35,714 nt of DNA from Paracoccaceae bacterium (GTDB taxonomy: Bacteria; Pseudomonadota; Alphaproteobacteria; Rhodobacterales; Rhodobacteraceae). The stretch covers positions 1 to 35,714 of the forward strand of contig JAKITE010000013.1 of NCBI GenBank assembly GCA_021648225.1, written 5' to 3'. A model generated the notes under the pieces. That model was not told the origin of the DNA. It was given only the letters and a program-made list of their open reading frames with translations, and ran no database searches. Positions 29,321 through 35,714 of the stretch are shown here, piece after piece. Each line of letters opens with the position of its first letter. Position 1 is the first letter of the stretch. Both the position numbers and the translations under genes were made by a program.

Positions 29321-29881
29321 ATTCTGCCACCATTTCTTTCAATCGTTCTCTGGTTGGCGCATTAGCCCCCGGCTCGTTACTTTCTTGGGAATGTGCCTCG
29401 TTCCACCCTGCTACCATCAACCGCCAATCGCGCGGCGTCATTCGCCGGACTTCCCAAGGACGCAAGCCCATTTTAACCGCCGACTTGATCAGCCCTCGGA
29501 CGTTGAAGGCTGGTCTTTTTTTTTATCATCTTCGGCATCGGCCTCAATTTTCTCGCCTATCTCTGGCTCAAAAGCCGCCCCAAGCAATCCGGCGACGATA
29601 AGCCGGAGCAAATTCAAACCGGCTGGCCCCAACCCATCAACAACCGCGTCGGCCTCTTTATCTGTCAAACCGCCGCCAACCAGCCCAAGGGCCACAATAT
29701 CGCGAACTGCGGCGGACGTTGGAGGGTTTACGTCACGAAACGTCCCGTCCCAAAGTGCAAAAATGCTCCCGTGTTTGGCCTCGAAACGCTCTATTGCGCC
29801 CAAGTCCAAAACCATTGGGAAGGTGGCATCGCCTAGCTTTTCAGCAATGCCGCCCTCTGGTTTTTCAACTTCAATGCCCAT
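29313..29881 (-). CDS. Tail assembly chaperone, long form by -1 frameshift (189 aa)
   Basis: If ribosomes slip back one base at the A9 run (29524-29516), the 122 residues before it are joined to 67 residues in the -1 frame, ending TAG 29313 in overlap with the tape measure start. The added part contains GLIKSAVKMGLRPWEVRRMTPRD and WRLMVAGWNEA, matching the small GTA protein (TIGR02216/PF09550 type) that is coded separately after gp10. An in-frame ATG at 29471 could also start a free 52-residue version, but it would miss the conserved beginning of the domain. Chaperones of this kind coat the tape measure before tube assembly. Confidence 0.8.
29489..29881 (-). CDS. Tail assembly chaperone, short form (GTA gp10-like)
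   Basis: 130 residues. Starts VEKPEGGIAEKLGDATFPMVLDLGAIERFEAKHG, with a helical centre (AAVRDIVALGLVGGG and AGLNLLRLIVAGLLGAAF), as in the GTA tail chaperone family (GTA_TAC). It ends EDDKKKDQPSTSEG just after the slippery run. As in lambda G and GT, this would be the abundant form. It follows the major tail protein. Confidence 0.85.
   Translation of the reverse strand: MGIEVEKPEGGIAEKLGDATFPMVLDLGAIERFEAKHGSIFALWDGTFRDVNPPTSAAVRDIVALGLVGGGLTDKEADAVVDGLGPAGLNLLRLIVAGLLGAAFEPEIGEKIEADAEDDKKKDQPSTSEG
29516..29524 (-). promoter_or_regulatory. Programmed -1 frameshift site (A9G)
   Basis: On the minus strand nine A (codons AAA AAA AAA), preceded by GATGAT and followed by G, occur 22 bases before the zero-frame stop. 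The heptamer A AAA AAA is a maximal -1 slip site. The -1 frame is open and homologous to the second GTA chaperone protein, which is strong evidence for use. No clear downstream pseudoknot was found. Confidence 0.8.
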
Positions 29882-30304
29882 TTAAGCAGCCGTGAATGTG
29901 ATTGCGCCGGTTGAGGATAGGGAAATGCTAAACGTCACGCTGCCCTCTGTCTCGCCGCCATATTCAATACTGTCAATGTGCCAATTTCCTGCAAATGTTC
30001 CGAAACTTGGGACAATAATTTGGAGTGCCGTGACTTTTGTGCCGGTCATAGCCACCGCTTGCATTTGCAATTCAGCCGCCTCGTCAACGAAAATACCATC
30101 GCCAGAAACGGCAACATTCATCACACCGTCCAGCACTTCCGTCCAAAGATCACCGCCGGGCGTTGTCGCGTCCGGGGTTGTAACGTCAATTGCCGAGTTG
30201 TTAATTGTGATTGATTTTGAATTAAGGCCAGCTAGGGGGCTGAACGTCCCGCCGCCGGAATCCTCAATTTTTATTAGTAACTCGCGACCCTTTTGCTTTG
30301 CCAT
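29882..30304 (-). CDS. Major tail protein
   Basis: 140 residues, all-beta: GRELLIKIEDSGGGTFSPLAGLNSKSITINNSAIDVTTPDAT, central NVAVSGDGIFVDEAAELQMQAV and a final YGGETEGSVTFSISLSSTGAITF. This is the TP901-1/GTA gp9 tube-protein pattern. AAGGAG 7 bases upstream fixes ATG 30304 rather than a longer frame. It polymerises into the tail tube. Confidence 0.92.
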   Translation of the reverse strand: MAKQKGRELLIKIEDSGGGTFSPLAGLNSKSITINNSAIDVTTPDATTPGGDLWTEVLDGVMNVAVSGDGIFVDEAAELQMQAVAMTGTKVTALQIIVPSFGTFAGNWHIDSIEYGGETEGSVTFSISLSSTGAITFTAA

Positions 30305-30360
30305 GATTAGGCTCCTTTTGAATGTGACCTTGCCCAAGGGTCCAAAAAGGCGACAATTTA

Positions 30361-30774
30361 TTATCCGTCAATATATGCGCGATAAACAGCAACGCCCGTA
30401 AATCCGGCCCCGCTGGTGTTTCTGCGAACCAACGACGTGATCTCAATTAACTCTATTAGAGCAAAATTTGCCAATGTGACAGAACTTTCCCCACGATCCA
30501 AAACCGCGCGGATTGCTTCGATTATCTTTTGGCACTCAACCGACCCTGCAATTGACTGTGAATGGGCCTCAATCGAAATGGTCACATATGCCGCTAATGT
30601 GCCGTCTGTATGGGCCGGATCAACATTTGCGGCGGGGAGTTGAATCAAGGGATAAACGGACGGTTGCGGTGGCGTGTCGTATACGCGCGCGCCAACCAGC
30701 GCGGCAATAGCGGCGTTTCCAACCAGCGCGGCCCGAATGCCAACCTGCAAATCTAATCCGTAACCATCGGCCAT
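30361..30774 (-). CDS. Tail completion protein, DUF3168 family
   Basis: 137 residues. LQVGIRAALVGNAAIAALVGARVYDTPPQPSVYPLIQL is the standard opening of DUF3168 (GTA gp8), with SIEAHSQSIAGSVECQKIIEAIRAVL downstream. It connects the head-tail joint and the tail tube. It is followed by a 56-base gap with no recognisable gene before the major tail protein. Confidence 0.9.
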   Translation of the reverse strand: MADGYGLDLQVGIRAALVGNAAIAALVGARVYDTPPQPSVYPLIQLPAANVDPAHTDGTLAAYVTISIEAHSQSIAGSVECQKIIEAIRAVLDRGESSVTLANFALIELIEITSLVRRNTSGAGFTGVAVYRAYIDG

Positions 30775-30775
30775 A

Positions 30776-31165
30776 TTAAGAAACCCTTTTTGCGGCTTTT
30801 GCCAAGGCGCGCCTGTATTGGCCTCTGACCCTTTTGCCTAAGTGTTGCGCGGTTCTGTCCATAAACGGTTGCGCCTTCATCCCGCCGGAACTTGACGCCG
30901 GATTGCGGCCACCCTCAACGGTTTTGGCTTGAATTATGGTGTCACGTTTATTGCCACCTGCGGAAATAATAGCAGTCATGCCGCCATCTTTATACTCAAC
31001 GTCAATTGTTTCTTTCAATTCGCCGGAGGCAACGGGAACCAACGCTTTTGCAACCGTGACAAATTCGCGGCCAGATTTCTTGACAACCTTGCGCAATTCG
31101 GCATGAACTTCTTTCGGCAATTGCCGGAGTTGCATTTTAAGTTTTTTCACACCAAGAACCTTCAC
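30776..31165 (-). CDS. HK97 gp10-like head-tail joining protein
   Basis: 129 residues, starting with GTG 31165 in GTGA overlap with the preceding gene. MKVLGVKKLKMQLRQLPKEVHAELRKVVKKSGREFVTVAKALVPVASGELKETIDVEY is a typical gp10 opening (long basic helix, then P-x-x-SGELK), followed by a beta domain and a basic C-terminus. It forms part of the neck or tail terminator complex. Confidence 0.88.
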   Translation of the reverse strand: MKVLGVKKLKMQLRQLPKEVHAELRKVVKKSGREFVTVAKALVPVASGELKETIDVEYKDGGMTAIISAGGNKRDTIIQAKTVEGGRNPASSSGGMKAQPFMDRTAQHLGKRVRGQYRRALAKAAKRVS

Positions 31166-31497
31166 AATGCAGCCCCTCGTTCTATCAACATCTCAATCTG
31201 GCGGGATTTGCGACCAACCTCAATGACGGCCCGAATTTGCCAATCATTGCCACGAACTGTCACCATGTCAGCCGATGTAAGCGTGGCCGCAAGTGTGGAA
31301 TATCGAATGCGGAGTGTTGCCGCAACAACGCTGGAAACTGCGCCGCTCTCAATCCGCTCTTTGCCTCTGGCCTCAATCAAATCAGCCTTGCGCGAGAATA
31401 AAGCCTCAAACGCGGCTTGCGGCTGGCCGTATGAATCGACGGCTTGCGCGTTCAACCGCTTAAATTCGGCAGTTTCTTTATATCGCCCCGCGCCCAT
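31162..31497 (-). CDS. Head-tail adaptor protein (SPP1 gp16-like)
   Basis: 111 residues from ATG 31497 (TAATG overlap). Pattern YKETAEFKRLNAQAVDSYGQPQAAF, then RIRYSTLAATLTSADMVTVRGNDWQIRAVIEV is the small beta-barrel of phage head-closure proteins: it seals the portal-adaptor channel. A four-codon longer frame is not needed. Confidence 0.88.
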   Translation of the reverse strand: MGAGRYKETAEFKRLNAQAVDSYGQPQAAFEALFSRKADLIEARGKERIESGAVSSVVAATLRIRYSTLAATLTSADMVTVRGNDWQIRAVIEVGRKSRQIEMLIERGAAL

Positions 31498-32093
31498 TAT
31501 CCATACCAACCAGAGCGGTGAGCGTTGATCAATTCTTGAAACCCATAGGGGGTCGTCATAAGGCGCGTTTCCGTAACGCTTTCGCGGTTCTCAAACCAAT
31601 GCGCAACCAGCATCAACAAGGCTTGCAAAATGTCGTCGGGAACGTCCGTGCCAGCGTCACCATAACCAACCACACAATCAATTCTGATTGCCGCCTCACG
31701 CGAAGCCGTGGACGGCCAAGACGCGCCGGAGACGGGTTTAACGATTACCCAATTCCCCGCAGTCTGTAATTCAAAATCGGCAAGCGTGGCCGTTTGAAAA
31801 ACTCCGTCAACATCCCAATATTTAACGGCAGAAAGGGACTGCACGGGGAGCAACAGCAGCCGGACCTCGGAAGGTGCTGGCCCGACCCATTGGCCCCAAG
31901 TTTGGGAAATCATAGGACGACCCAAAACCCCCAAGGCATCAACATGCGCAGCTGCGGCAAGGATTAGCTGTGTTATCAGCGCGTCCGTGTCGCTTTCTTC
32001 AACGACCAAATGCGCTTTAACATCGGCAAGAACCAGCGGGGAGTTTACTGGAGCCGTGACCAATTCAAGGGATTGAAACCCGCGCAAAGTCAT
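31497..32093 (-). CDS. Head-tail connector, HK97 gp6/phiE125 gp8-like
   Basis: 198 residues. SPLVLADVKAHLVVEESDTDALITQLILAAAAHVDALGVLGRPMI is the conserved N-terminal helix bundle of gp6-like adaptors; the later DVPDDILQALLMLVAHWFENRESV is its second signature. It docks a ring under the portal. ATG 32093 is preferred, just downstream of the stop of the preceding small gene; a longer frame overlaps that gene. Confidence 0.9.
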   Translation of the reverse strand: MTLRGFQSLELVTAPVNSPLVLADVKAHLVVEESDTDALITQLILAAAAHVDALGVLGRPMISQTWGQWVGPAPSEVRLLLLPVQSLSAVKYWDVDGVFQTATLADFELQTAGNWVIVKPVSGASWPSTASREAAIRIDCVVGYGDAGTDVPDDILQALLMLVAHWFENRESVTETRLMTTPYGFQELINAHRSGWYG

Positions 32094-32094
32094 T

Positions 32095-32259
32095 TTACTT
32101 GACCGCCTTTTCAGCTTTGATTTTCTTGCCAACTGGTTTGCACTGTGGCGGCTCGGATTCCATCATGCGCCTGGCCTCGGCCTTGCCTAATTCGACAATA
32201 TCGCCTCGGCTTTGGTTGATATTTGGACCCGTGCGTGAAACTAACAATTCGTATTTCAT
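32095..32259 (-). CDS. Small hypothetical protein between capsid and connector
   Basis: 54 residues from ATG 32259 with GGAGG 5 bases upstream. N-terminal beta-like (KYELLVSRTGPNINQSRGDIVEL), then a helix (GKAEARRMMESE) and a Lys-rich tail. Short genes with a GDxVEL-x-x-x-EAxRMxE pattern in this position occur in many HK97-type head modules; their role is not known. Confidence 0.75.
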   Translation of the reverse strand: MKYELLVSRTGPNINQSRGDIVELGKAEARRMMESEPPQCKPVGKKIKAEKAVK

Positions 32260-32277
32260 AGAAACCTCCATTTGTGG

Positions 32278-32304
32278 AAAAAGCGGGGCCGTTGCCGGTC
32301 CCGC
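32278..32304 (-). terminator. Rho-independent terminator after the major capsid gene
   Basis: On the minus strand GCGGG and CCCGC pair around an inner CCG/CGG with a GCAA tetraloop (one A-C mismatch), followed by five T. It lies 19 bases after the capsid stop and may act as a partial terminator that keeps capsid message in excess over downstream tail genes, or as a processing-resistant end. Confidence 0.7.
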
Positions 32305-32323
32305 CTAATTCATATGTTTCGGC

Positions 32324-33592
32324 TTATGCCATGATCAGGTGCTTGATCGCAGCGGTGTCGCCAAGTTCACCGTCAAGGCGCATATAACCCGCAACCCCGA
32401 AGCTCGGCCAGAAATCTTTGTCGTCGATTGCGCCAATAAGAACGCCACCCGCTTTGCGGACAAAGTATTTGCCGAAATCACCAAACACAATCGGCTTGGT
32501 GCCTGTCGCCATAGAAGCCATTGCTTGATTGATCGAATAAGGCATTGCCACCGAACCAACCGTCATGCGGCCCGAACCGTCGGGGGCTTCCGTGATCAAG
32601 TAATTGCCTTGGCCGTCTTTCAACTTCCGCAAAGCCAGCAGGGTTGTGTCATTGAACATCATGCGAGTTTTTGGCGAAACACGGTATGCAGGATCAATGG
32701 AGTGAACCAAATCCAGCAATTCATCGGCTGTCACCGCACCAGTAGCCGCCGCAGTTTTACCCGCGCCCGTTGCTGTCACAAGGCCATGCGGCTCGCCAGA
32801 ACCGGAACCAATGCTAAGCTGCAAGTTTGCAGTGCGGCCCAAACGCTCACCGAGCAAATCGGTCAACAGGGTTTCCATTGCCTCGCTTGAATCCATTGCC
32901 AATTCCAAAGAACAGCGGACCCATTCCGTATTAAACGAAAACGCATCCAGTGTTTTTTGTGCAAACACGACGTCTTTACCGCCGTCGTCCGTTAGCGTTG
33001 CGCCCTCGGTTGACGCGCCAGCGGTGCTTGCGGTGTCATTGACCGTTGGCATAGGCAAAGGATTGCCGCCCGACGTGTTGATAATTGTGCAAATATCGCT
33101 GTCATACATCGGACCCCATACGGCCATTGTGCGGATCAGGTTTGCCATCATTTCGTCGGGAACGGAAAAACCACCCGCCGAATTGGTGCCAGCAGTTTGC
33201 GCGCGCTCTTCAACCTGCCCAAAGCCGCCATTCAAAACCTCCCGAACCTCGGTTGGTAGTGCCGCGACATTACCTTGAGCGCGGAGGTATTCATGAAACG
33301 CCTCGCGATAGGTTGGCGCGTCGTCGTCGTTGCCTTTATTGCCGGAAACATCACCGCCATTTGGCCGGCGGCGCGTGTCGATTTCGCGGGAGCGCGTGTC
33401 GATTTCTTCAAGTTTCAATTCACGCTCAAGCGTTGCCGACAGGCCCGAATGCTCTGTCATCATCGCATCAAATTCTGCGGTGATTTCGGTTGCTCGGTCC
33501 TCCGTGGTCTTGTCGGTGATTTCGTCAAATTTTGAACGGGCATCGGCGGCGAGTTTTGCCATTTTTGCCCGAAGTGCAATAATATCAGCCAT
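32324..33592 (-). CDS. Major capsid protein, HK97 fold
   Basis: 422 residues. Residues 1-115 form a coiled-coil, Arg/Lys/Asp-rich delta domain (scaffold), likely removed by the prohead protease, as in HK97. The mature part begins near QTAGTNSAGGFSVPDEMMANLIRTM and includes VWGPMYDSDICTIINTSGGNPLPMPTVND and a C-terminal KPIVFGDFGKYFVRKAGGVLIGAID, all typical of the fold. AAGGAG 9 bases before ATG 33592. It forms the icosahedral shell. Confidence 0.95.
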   Translation of the reverse strand: MADIIALRAKMAKLAADARSKFDEITDKTTEDRATEITAEFDAMMTEHSGLSATLERELKLEEIDTRSREIDTRRRPNGGDVSGNKGNDDDAPTYREAFHEYLRAQGNVAALPTEVREVLNGGFGQVEERAQTAGTNSAGGFSVPDEMMANLIRTMAVWGPMYDSDICTIINTSGGNPLPMPTVNDTASTAGASTEGATLTDDGGKDVVFAQKTLDAFSFNTEWVRCSLELAMDSSEAMETLLTDLLGERLGRTANLQLSIGSGSGEPHGLVTATGAGKTAAATGAVTADELLDLVHSIDPAYRVSPKTRMMFNDTTLLALRKLKDGQGNYLITEAPDGSGRMTVGSVAMPYSINQAMASMATGTKPIVFGDFGKYFVRKAGGVLIGAIDDKDFWPSFGVAGYMRLDGELGDTAAIKHLIMA

Positions 33593-33639
33593 TGTTTAGG
33601 CTCCTTTTGGTTTTGAAATGCGCTTGCACTCCGGTTGAA

Positions 33640-33655
33640 CGGCAACTGATTGCCG
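33640..33655. repeat. Small perfect hairpin between protease and capsid genes
   Basis: CGGCAA and TTGCCG pair over 6 bases around a 4-base loop, in the 68-base gap between the prohead protease and capsid genes, about 50 bases before the capsid start. No T tract. It may be an RNA processing or stabilising element for capsid message; nothing else was seen in the gap. Confidence 0.45.
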
Positions 33656-33660
33656 CTATT

Positions 33661-34230
33661 CTAAACACCAATAAGCCGAGTTTTCATCCCAAGCAAGCGG
33701 CGTGTGTGATTAAAGGTTGGCATTTCACGCGCTTCAAATGAGCGCAAACCAATGTCGGTCCCGTCGTAAGCTGGCGACGTGACGATAGAAACGTCAAACA
33801 ATTGAGCCTCTTTGATTGTCCGAACTGGTATGTCGCCGGAATCATCCCATTCCTGCACGGTTGGCAAGAATGCAAAAGACATTTTGTCCAAATCCCCGCG
33901 TTTCATCTTTGGCACAATGGCCAAAACATCGGGGTCGGTTTCGTCCAGTGTGCTTTCCATGTGCAAGCCGTGATCGTCCTCACGCAAAATCAACGTGCCG
34001 GATCGTGTCCGTGCCAGCGGCAAGCCCTCGTGGTTGATCAAAAACACAACATCGTCGCGCCCGATAGCCTCGGCAAACGCGCCCTTTGCAATGATTTCGT
34101 CATACCAACCGCCAATGCTGGTCCGCTGGTCAAAGACAGCGGCGTAACCTGAAACCGTCACGGCATCACCGTCCTCGGCACGAATATCTGCGGAGGTGCT
34201 GTCCCGCAGTTCTCGGTTAAGTTTCGTCAT
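33661..34230 (-). CDS. Prohead protease, HK97 family (S78)
   Basis: 189 residues. Core VSGYAAVFDQRTSIGGWYDEIIAKGAFAEAI, catalytic His67 in LINHEGLPLARTRSG, Ser118 in LDKMSFAFLP and FDVSIVTSPAY, as in herpesvirus-type prohead proteases. It digests the capsid delta domain during maturation. AAGGAG 9 bases upstream decides ATG 34230, inside the end of the portal gene (14-base overlap). Confidence 0.93.
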   Translation of the reverse strand: MTKLNRELRDSTSADIRAEDGDAVTVSGYAAVFDQRTSIGGWYDEIIAKGAFAEAIGRDDVVFLINHEGLPLARTRSGTLILREDDHGLHMESTLDETDPDVLAIVPKMKRGDLDKMSFAFLPTVQEWDDSGDIPVRTIKEAQLFDVSIVTSPAYDGTDIGLRSFEAREMPTFNHTRRLLGMKTRLIGV

Positions 34231-35674
34231 TGTCGTTTTCTCCTTCTGTTGGCGTTTCATCGTCGGCATTATCAGCCAACGCCTCGGCCTCCTCGCCACT
34301 TTGAAGGGTTATAGGCTGACGGACAAGCCCTTGCGCTTCCCATAACTCCCTTGCGGCATCGGACATCTCCGGCAGCCCCATAAGAACGCGGATCGCTTGT
34401 TCATCCTCAATTTGAGGCGTGACAGTGCCAGCGCGGACTGATCGCCCATAATCCTCAATATCAACTGCTGAAACCCCATCTTTTCCAGCGTTCAAAGGGA
34501 CCGTTGCGCCCTGAATCATCAAATTGTTACCGCCGTCAAGTGCGGGTCGTTCGTCCAGCGCGCGGCCCTCGTTTGGCGTGAGTAACCCATTTTGGATTGC
34601 CTTGCCCATTCCGTCCATGCGTGAGGCGAAATCCCCGCGCAATAGAGCGTCAACATTAAATTTGACGTAAAAATCAGCATCACGCCCGAACAGTTTCAAA
34701 TTCAATTCTTGCTCGGTCTGCTCAACCCACCTACGGATTGTGTGTTTTACAAGGTGTAAATCCTGTTGCTCGGAGTTTGAGAAGGTGCCGTTTGTTAAAT
34801 CCTGCAAAAAGATTGGCGGCAGGGAATAAATGCGCGCGACTTCTTCAATTGAGAACCGTTGCGATTCAATCATTTGAATGTCTTTTGCGCTGAAACCAAT
34901 GGCCTTGAGGTCGTGGCCGGTTGGCATTGTTAGAATATTACGCCCATCCGTGTTGGCCTCGTGCATCGCCTTCGCTATATCGTCCGAGGCGCGCTGCGCA
35001 CCCACACCGGAAACAAACGGACCCGTTGCAACCAATGGAGGGACACCGCCATTTGCAAATGCCTTTGCGCCATATTTCGCGGCTTCAATGGCTTGGCTCA
35101 CGGCGCGCTTGTGCGTAAAAATCGGAGAGCGGTGCTTGATACCATCCGAGCGCAACATGAATGGAATGTCGATAACTTCCTTTGCTGCATATGTGATTTT
35201 TGTCCGGTCGGCCTGTTTAACCTCGTAAACCTTCCGAGAGCCAATCCGCTTGACGATCACCGCAGCCGGATTGATTGGAAAAATGTTGACAATCTCGCCC
35301 CTGCGATTGCGCTCAATGTAGCTGATAAACCGGCCACCCGTGAACACCTGTTCAAATCCGTATTTGCGCCAATCGAAAGAAGTCATTTCGTCGGAGACTG
35401 CGCCACCTAAAACCGCGCCAATTCCGCCCGTGACTTTGATCGCGCCACCCTCGGCCTTTTCAAACACCCGCAACGGTAAACCCGCTATTGTGCCAGAAAG
35501 GAACTGAACCGCAGCCCAGATCGCAGGAACACCCAACGCGGAATCAACGGTAACGCCTGTGGTCAGACCGTCGGACCAGCCCATCCGCTCAAGGAAATTA
35601 GACGCAGAGGCGGGGATATTGTCACGATTAAAGGAGGACCGCTTTTGTTTTTTTGTGAAACCGAATAAACCCAA
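34217..35674 (-). CDS. Portal protein, HK97 family
   Basis: 485 residues. Family blocks are clear: TVDSALGVPAIWAAVQFLSGTIAGLPLRVFE near 42-72, an IFPINPAAV element near 130, SPIFTHKRAVSQAIEAAKYGAKAFANGG near 180, QRFSIEEVARIYSLPPIFLQDLTNGTFSNSEQQ near 270-305 and an acidic C-terminus. It forms the dodecameric DNA channel. The start is TTG 35674, 8 bases after AAGGG; the nearby ATG (35681) is in another frame that stops within 20 codons. Its first 29 codons are repeated at the other end of the window. Confidence 0.93.
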   Translation of the reverse strand: MGLFGFTKKQKRSSFNRDNIPASASNFLERMGWSDGLTTGVTVDSALGVPAIWAAVQFLSGTIAGLPLRVFEKAEGGAIKVTGGIGAVLGGAVSDEMTSFDWRKYGFEQVFTGGRFISYIERNRRGEIVNIFPINPAAVIVKRIGSRKVYEVKQADRTKITYAAKEVIDIPFMLRSDGIKHRSPIFTHKRAVSQAIEAAKYGAKAFANGGVPPLVATGPFVSGVGAQRASDDIAKAMHEANTDGRNILTMPTGHDLKAIGFSAKDIQMIESQRFSIEEVARIYSLPPIFLQDLTNGTFSNSEQQDLHLVKHTIRRWVEQTEQELNLKLFGRDADFYVKFNVDALLRGDFASRMDGMGKAIQNGLLTPNEGRALDERPALDGGNNLMIQGATVPLNAGKDGVSAVDIEDYGRSVRAGTVTPQIEDEQAIRVLMGLPEMSDAARELWEAQGLVRQPITLQSGEEAEALADNADDETPTEGENDNDET

Positions 35675-35714
35675 TTTTCATGCCCTTTTATTTCGCAATA
35701 CTGTAATTCGGATC
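35588..35714. repeat. Terminal direct repeat, right copy (contig overlap)
   Basis: Identical to bases 1-127. It contains the portal start and, from 35688, the last codons of the large terminase, whose body is at the left end of the window. Removing one copy gives a circle of 35,587 bases with an unbroken late operon. Confidence 0.95.

Noticed and set aside
28920..29885. Long plus-strand reading frame (321 codons) opposite the tape measure and chaperone genes
   Set aside because: Antisense to well-supported genes; Ser/Pro/Arg composition typical of a shadow frame.
1..35714. CRISPR arrays, insertion sequences, integrase with attachment site
   Set aside because: No spaced direct repeats, transposase motifs or tyrosine/serine recombinase signatures were seen. 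The tRNA genes are complete, and no duplicated tRNA end that would suggest att sites was noticed.

Overview
The window is a complete, circularly assembled genome of a small tailed phage (about 35.6 kb unique). Its first and last 127 bases are identical, so the ends join inside the portal gene. The head genes are HK97-like: P27-type small terminase, large terminase, portal, prohead protease and major capsid. The tail genes follow the order of alphaproteobacterial gene transfer agents (major tail protein, split chaperone, tape measure, DUF2460-like, DUF2163-like, NlpC/P60-like, large tip protein). With the Omp25/RopB-like barrel gene, this points to a siphovirus of an alphaproteobacterium. No integrase, excisionase or partition gene was recognised, so the lifestyle is open.

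Layout. Nearly everything is explained by two divergent transcription units that start at a control region at 9325-9473. That region holds back-to-back promoters and a repeated operator-like motif, next to a Cro/CI-like HTH gene. The leftward early unit (9324 to 3491) carries the HTH regulator, a RuvC-like resolvase, a helix-turn-helix replication protein, a C5-cytosine methyltransferase and many coupled small genes. It ends at a strong terminator (3368-3398). Just upstream of that terminator is a promoter-like sequence that could serve the late genes: HNH/P-loop fusion, terminase, then across the contig junction to portal, head, tail, fibres and a lysis cassette ending at 18562. All late genes are on the minus strand.

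The rightward unit (9474 to about 18558) carries a coiled-coil protein, a RecE-like nuclease and a RecT-like annealing protein, an HNH (Ref-like) protein and a cluster of small membrane proteins. It continues with two outer-membrane-barrel-like proteins flanking a Gly-His repeat peptide, then ASCH-like and DUF551-like proteins and a PAPS-reductase-like ATP pyrophosphatase with four cysteines. It ends in a tRNA cluster: Arg-UCU, Ser-UGA and Ser-GCU.

Most interesting signals: (1) the methyltransferase gene is open in a second frame over its whole length, and that frame carries its own repeated WPTP blocks, a MGWP block and a QxxLF C-terminus, which suggests dual coding; (2) a perfect A9 slippery site joins the two tail assembly chaperone frames; (3) a promoter, a 12-bp inverted repeat and a three-way-junction-like RNA lie between the last rightward gene and the tRNA-Ser pair; (4) the phage encodes a secreted barrel, a second barrel-like protein and a tiny Gly-His peptide; (5) a late promoter/terminator leader suggests antitermination. 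Starts were moved from the longest reading frame wherever a Shine-Dalgarno sequence or an ATGA-type overlap decided them.
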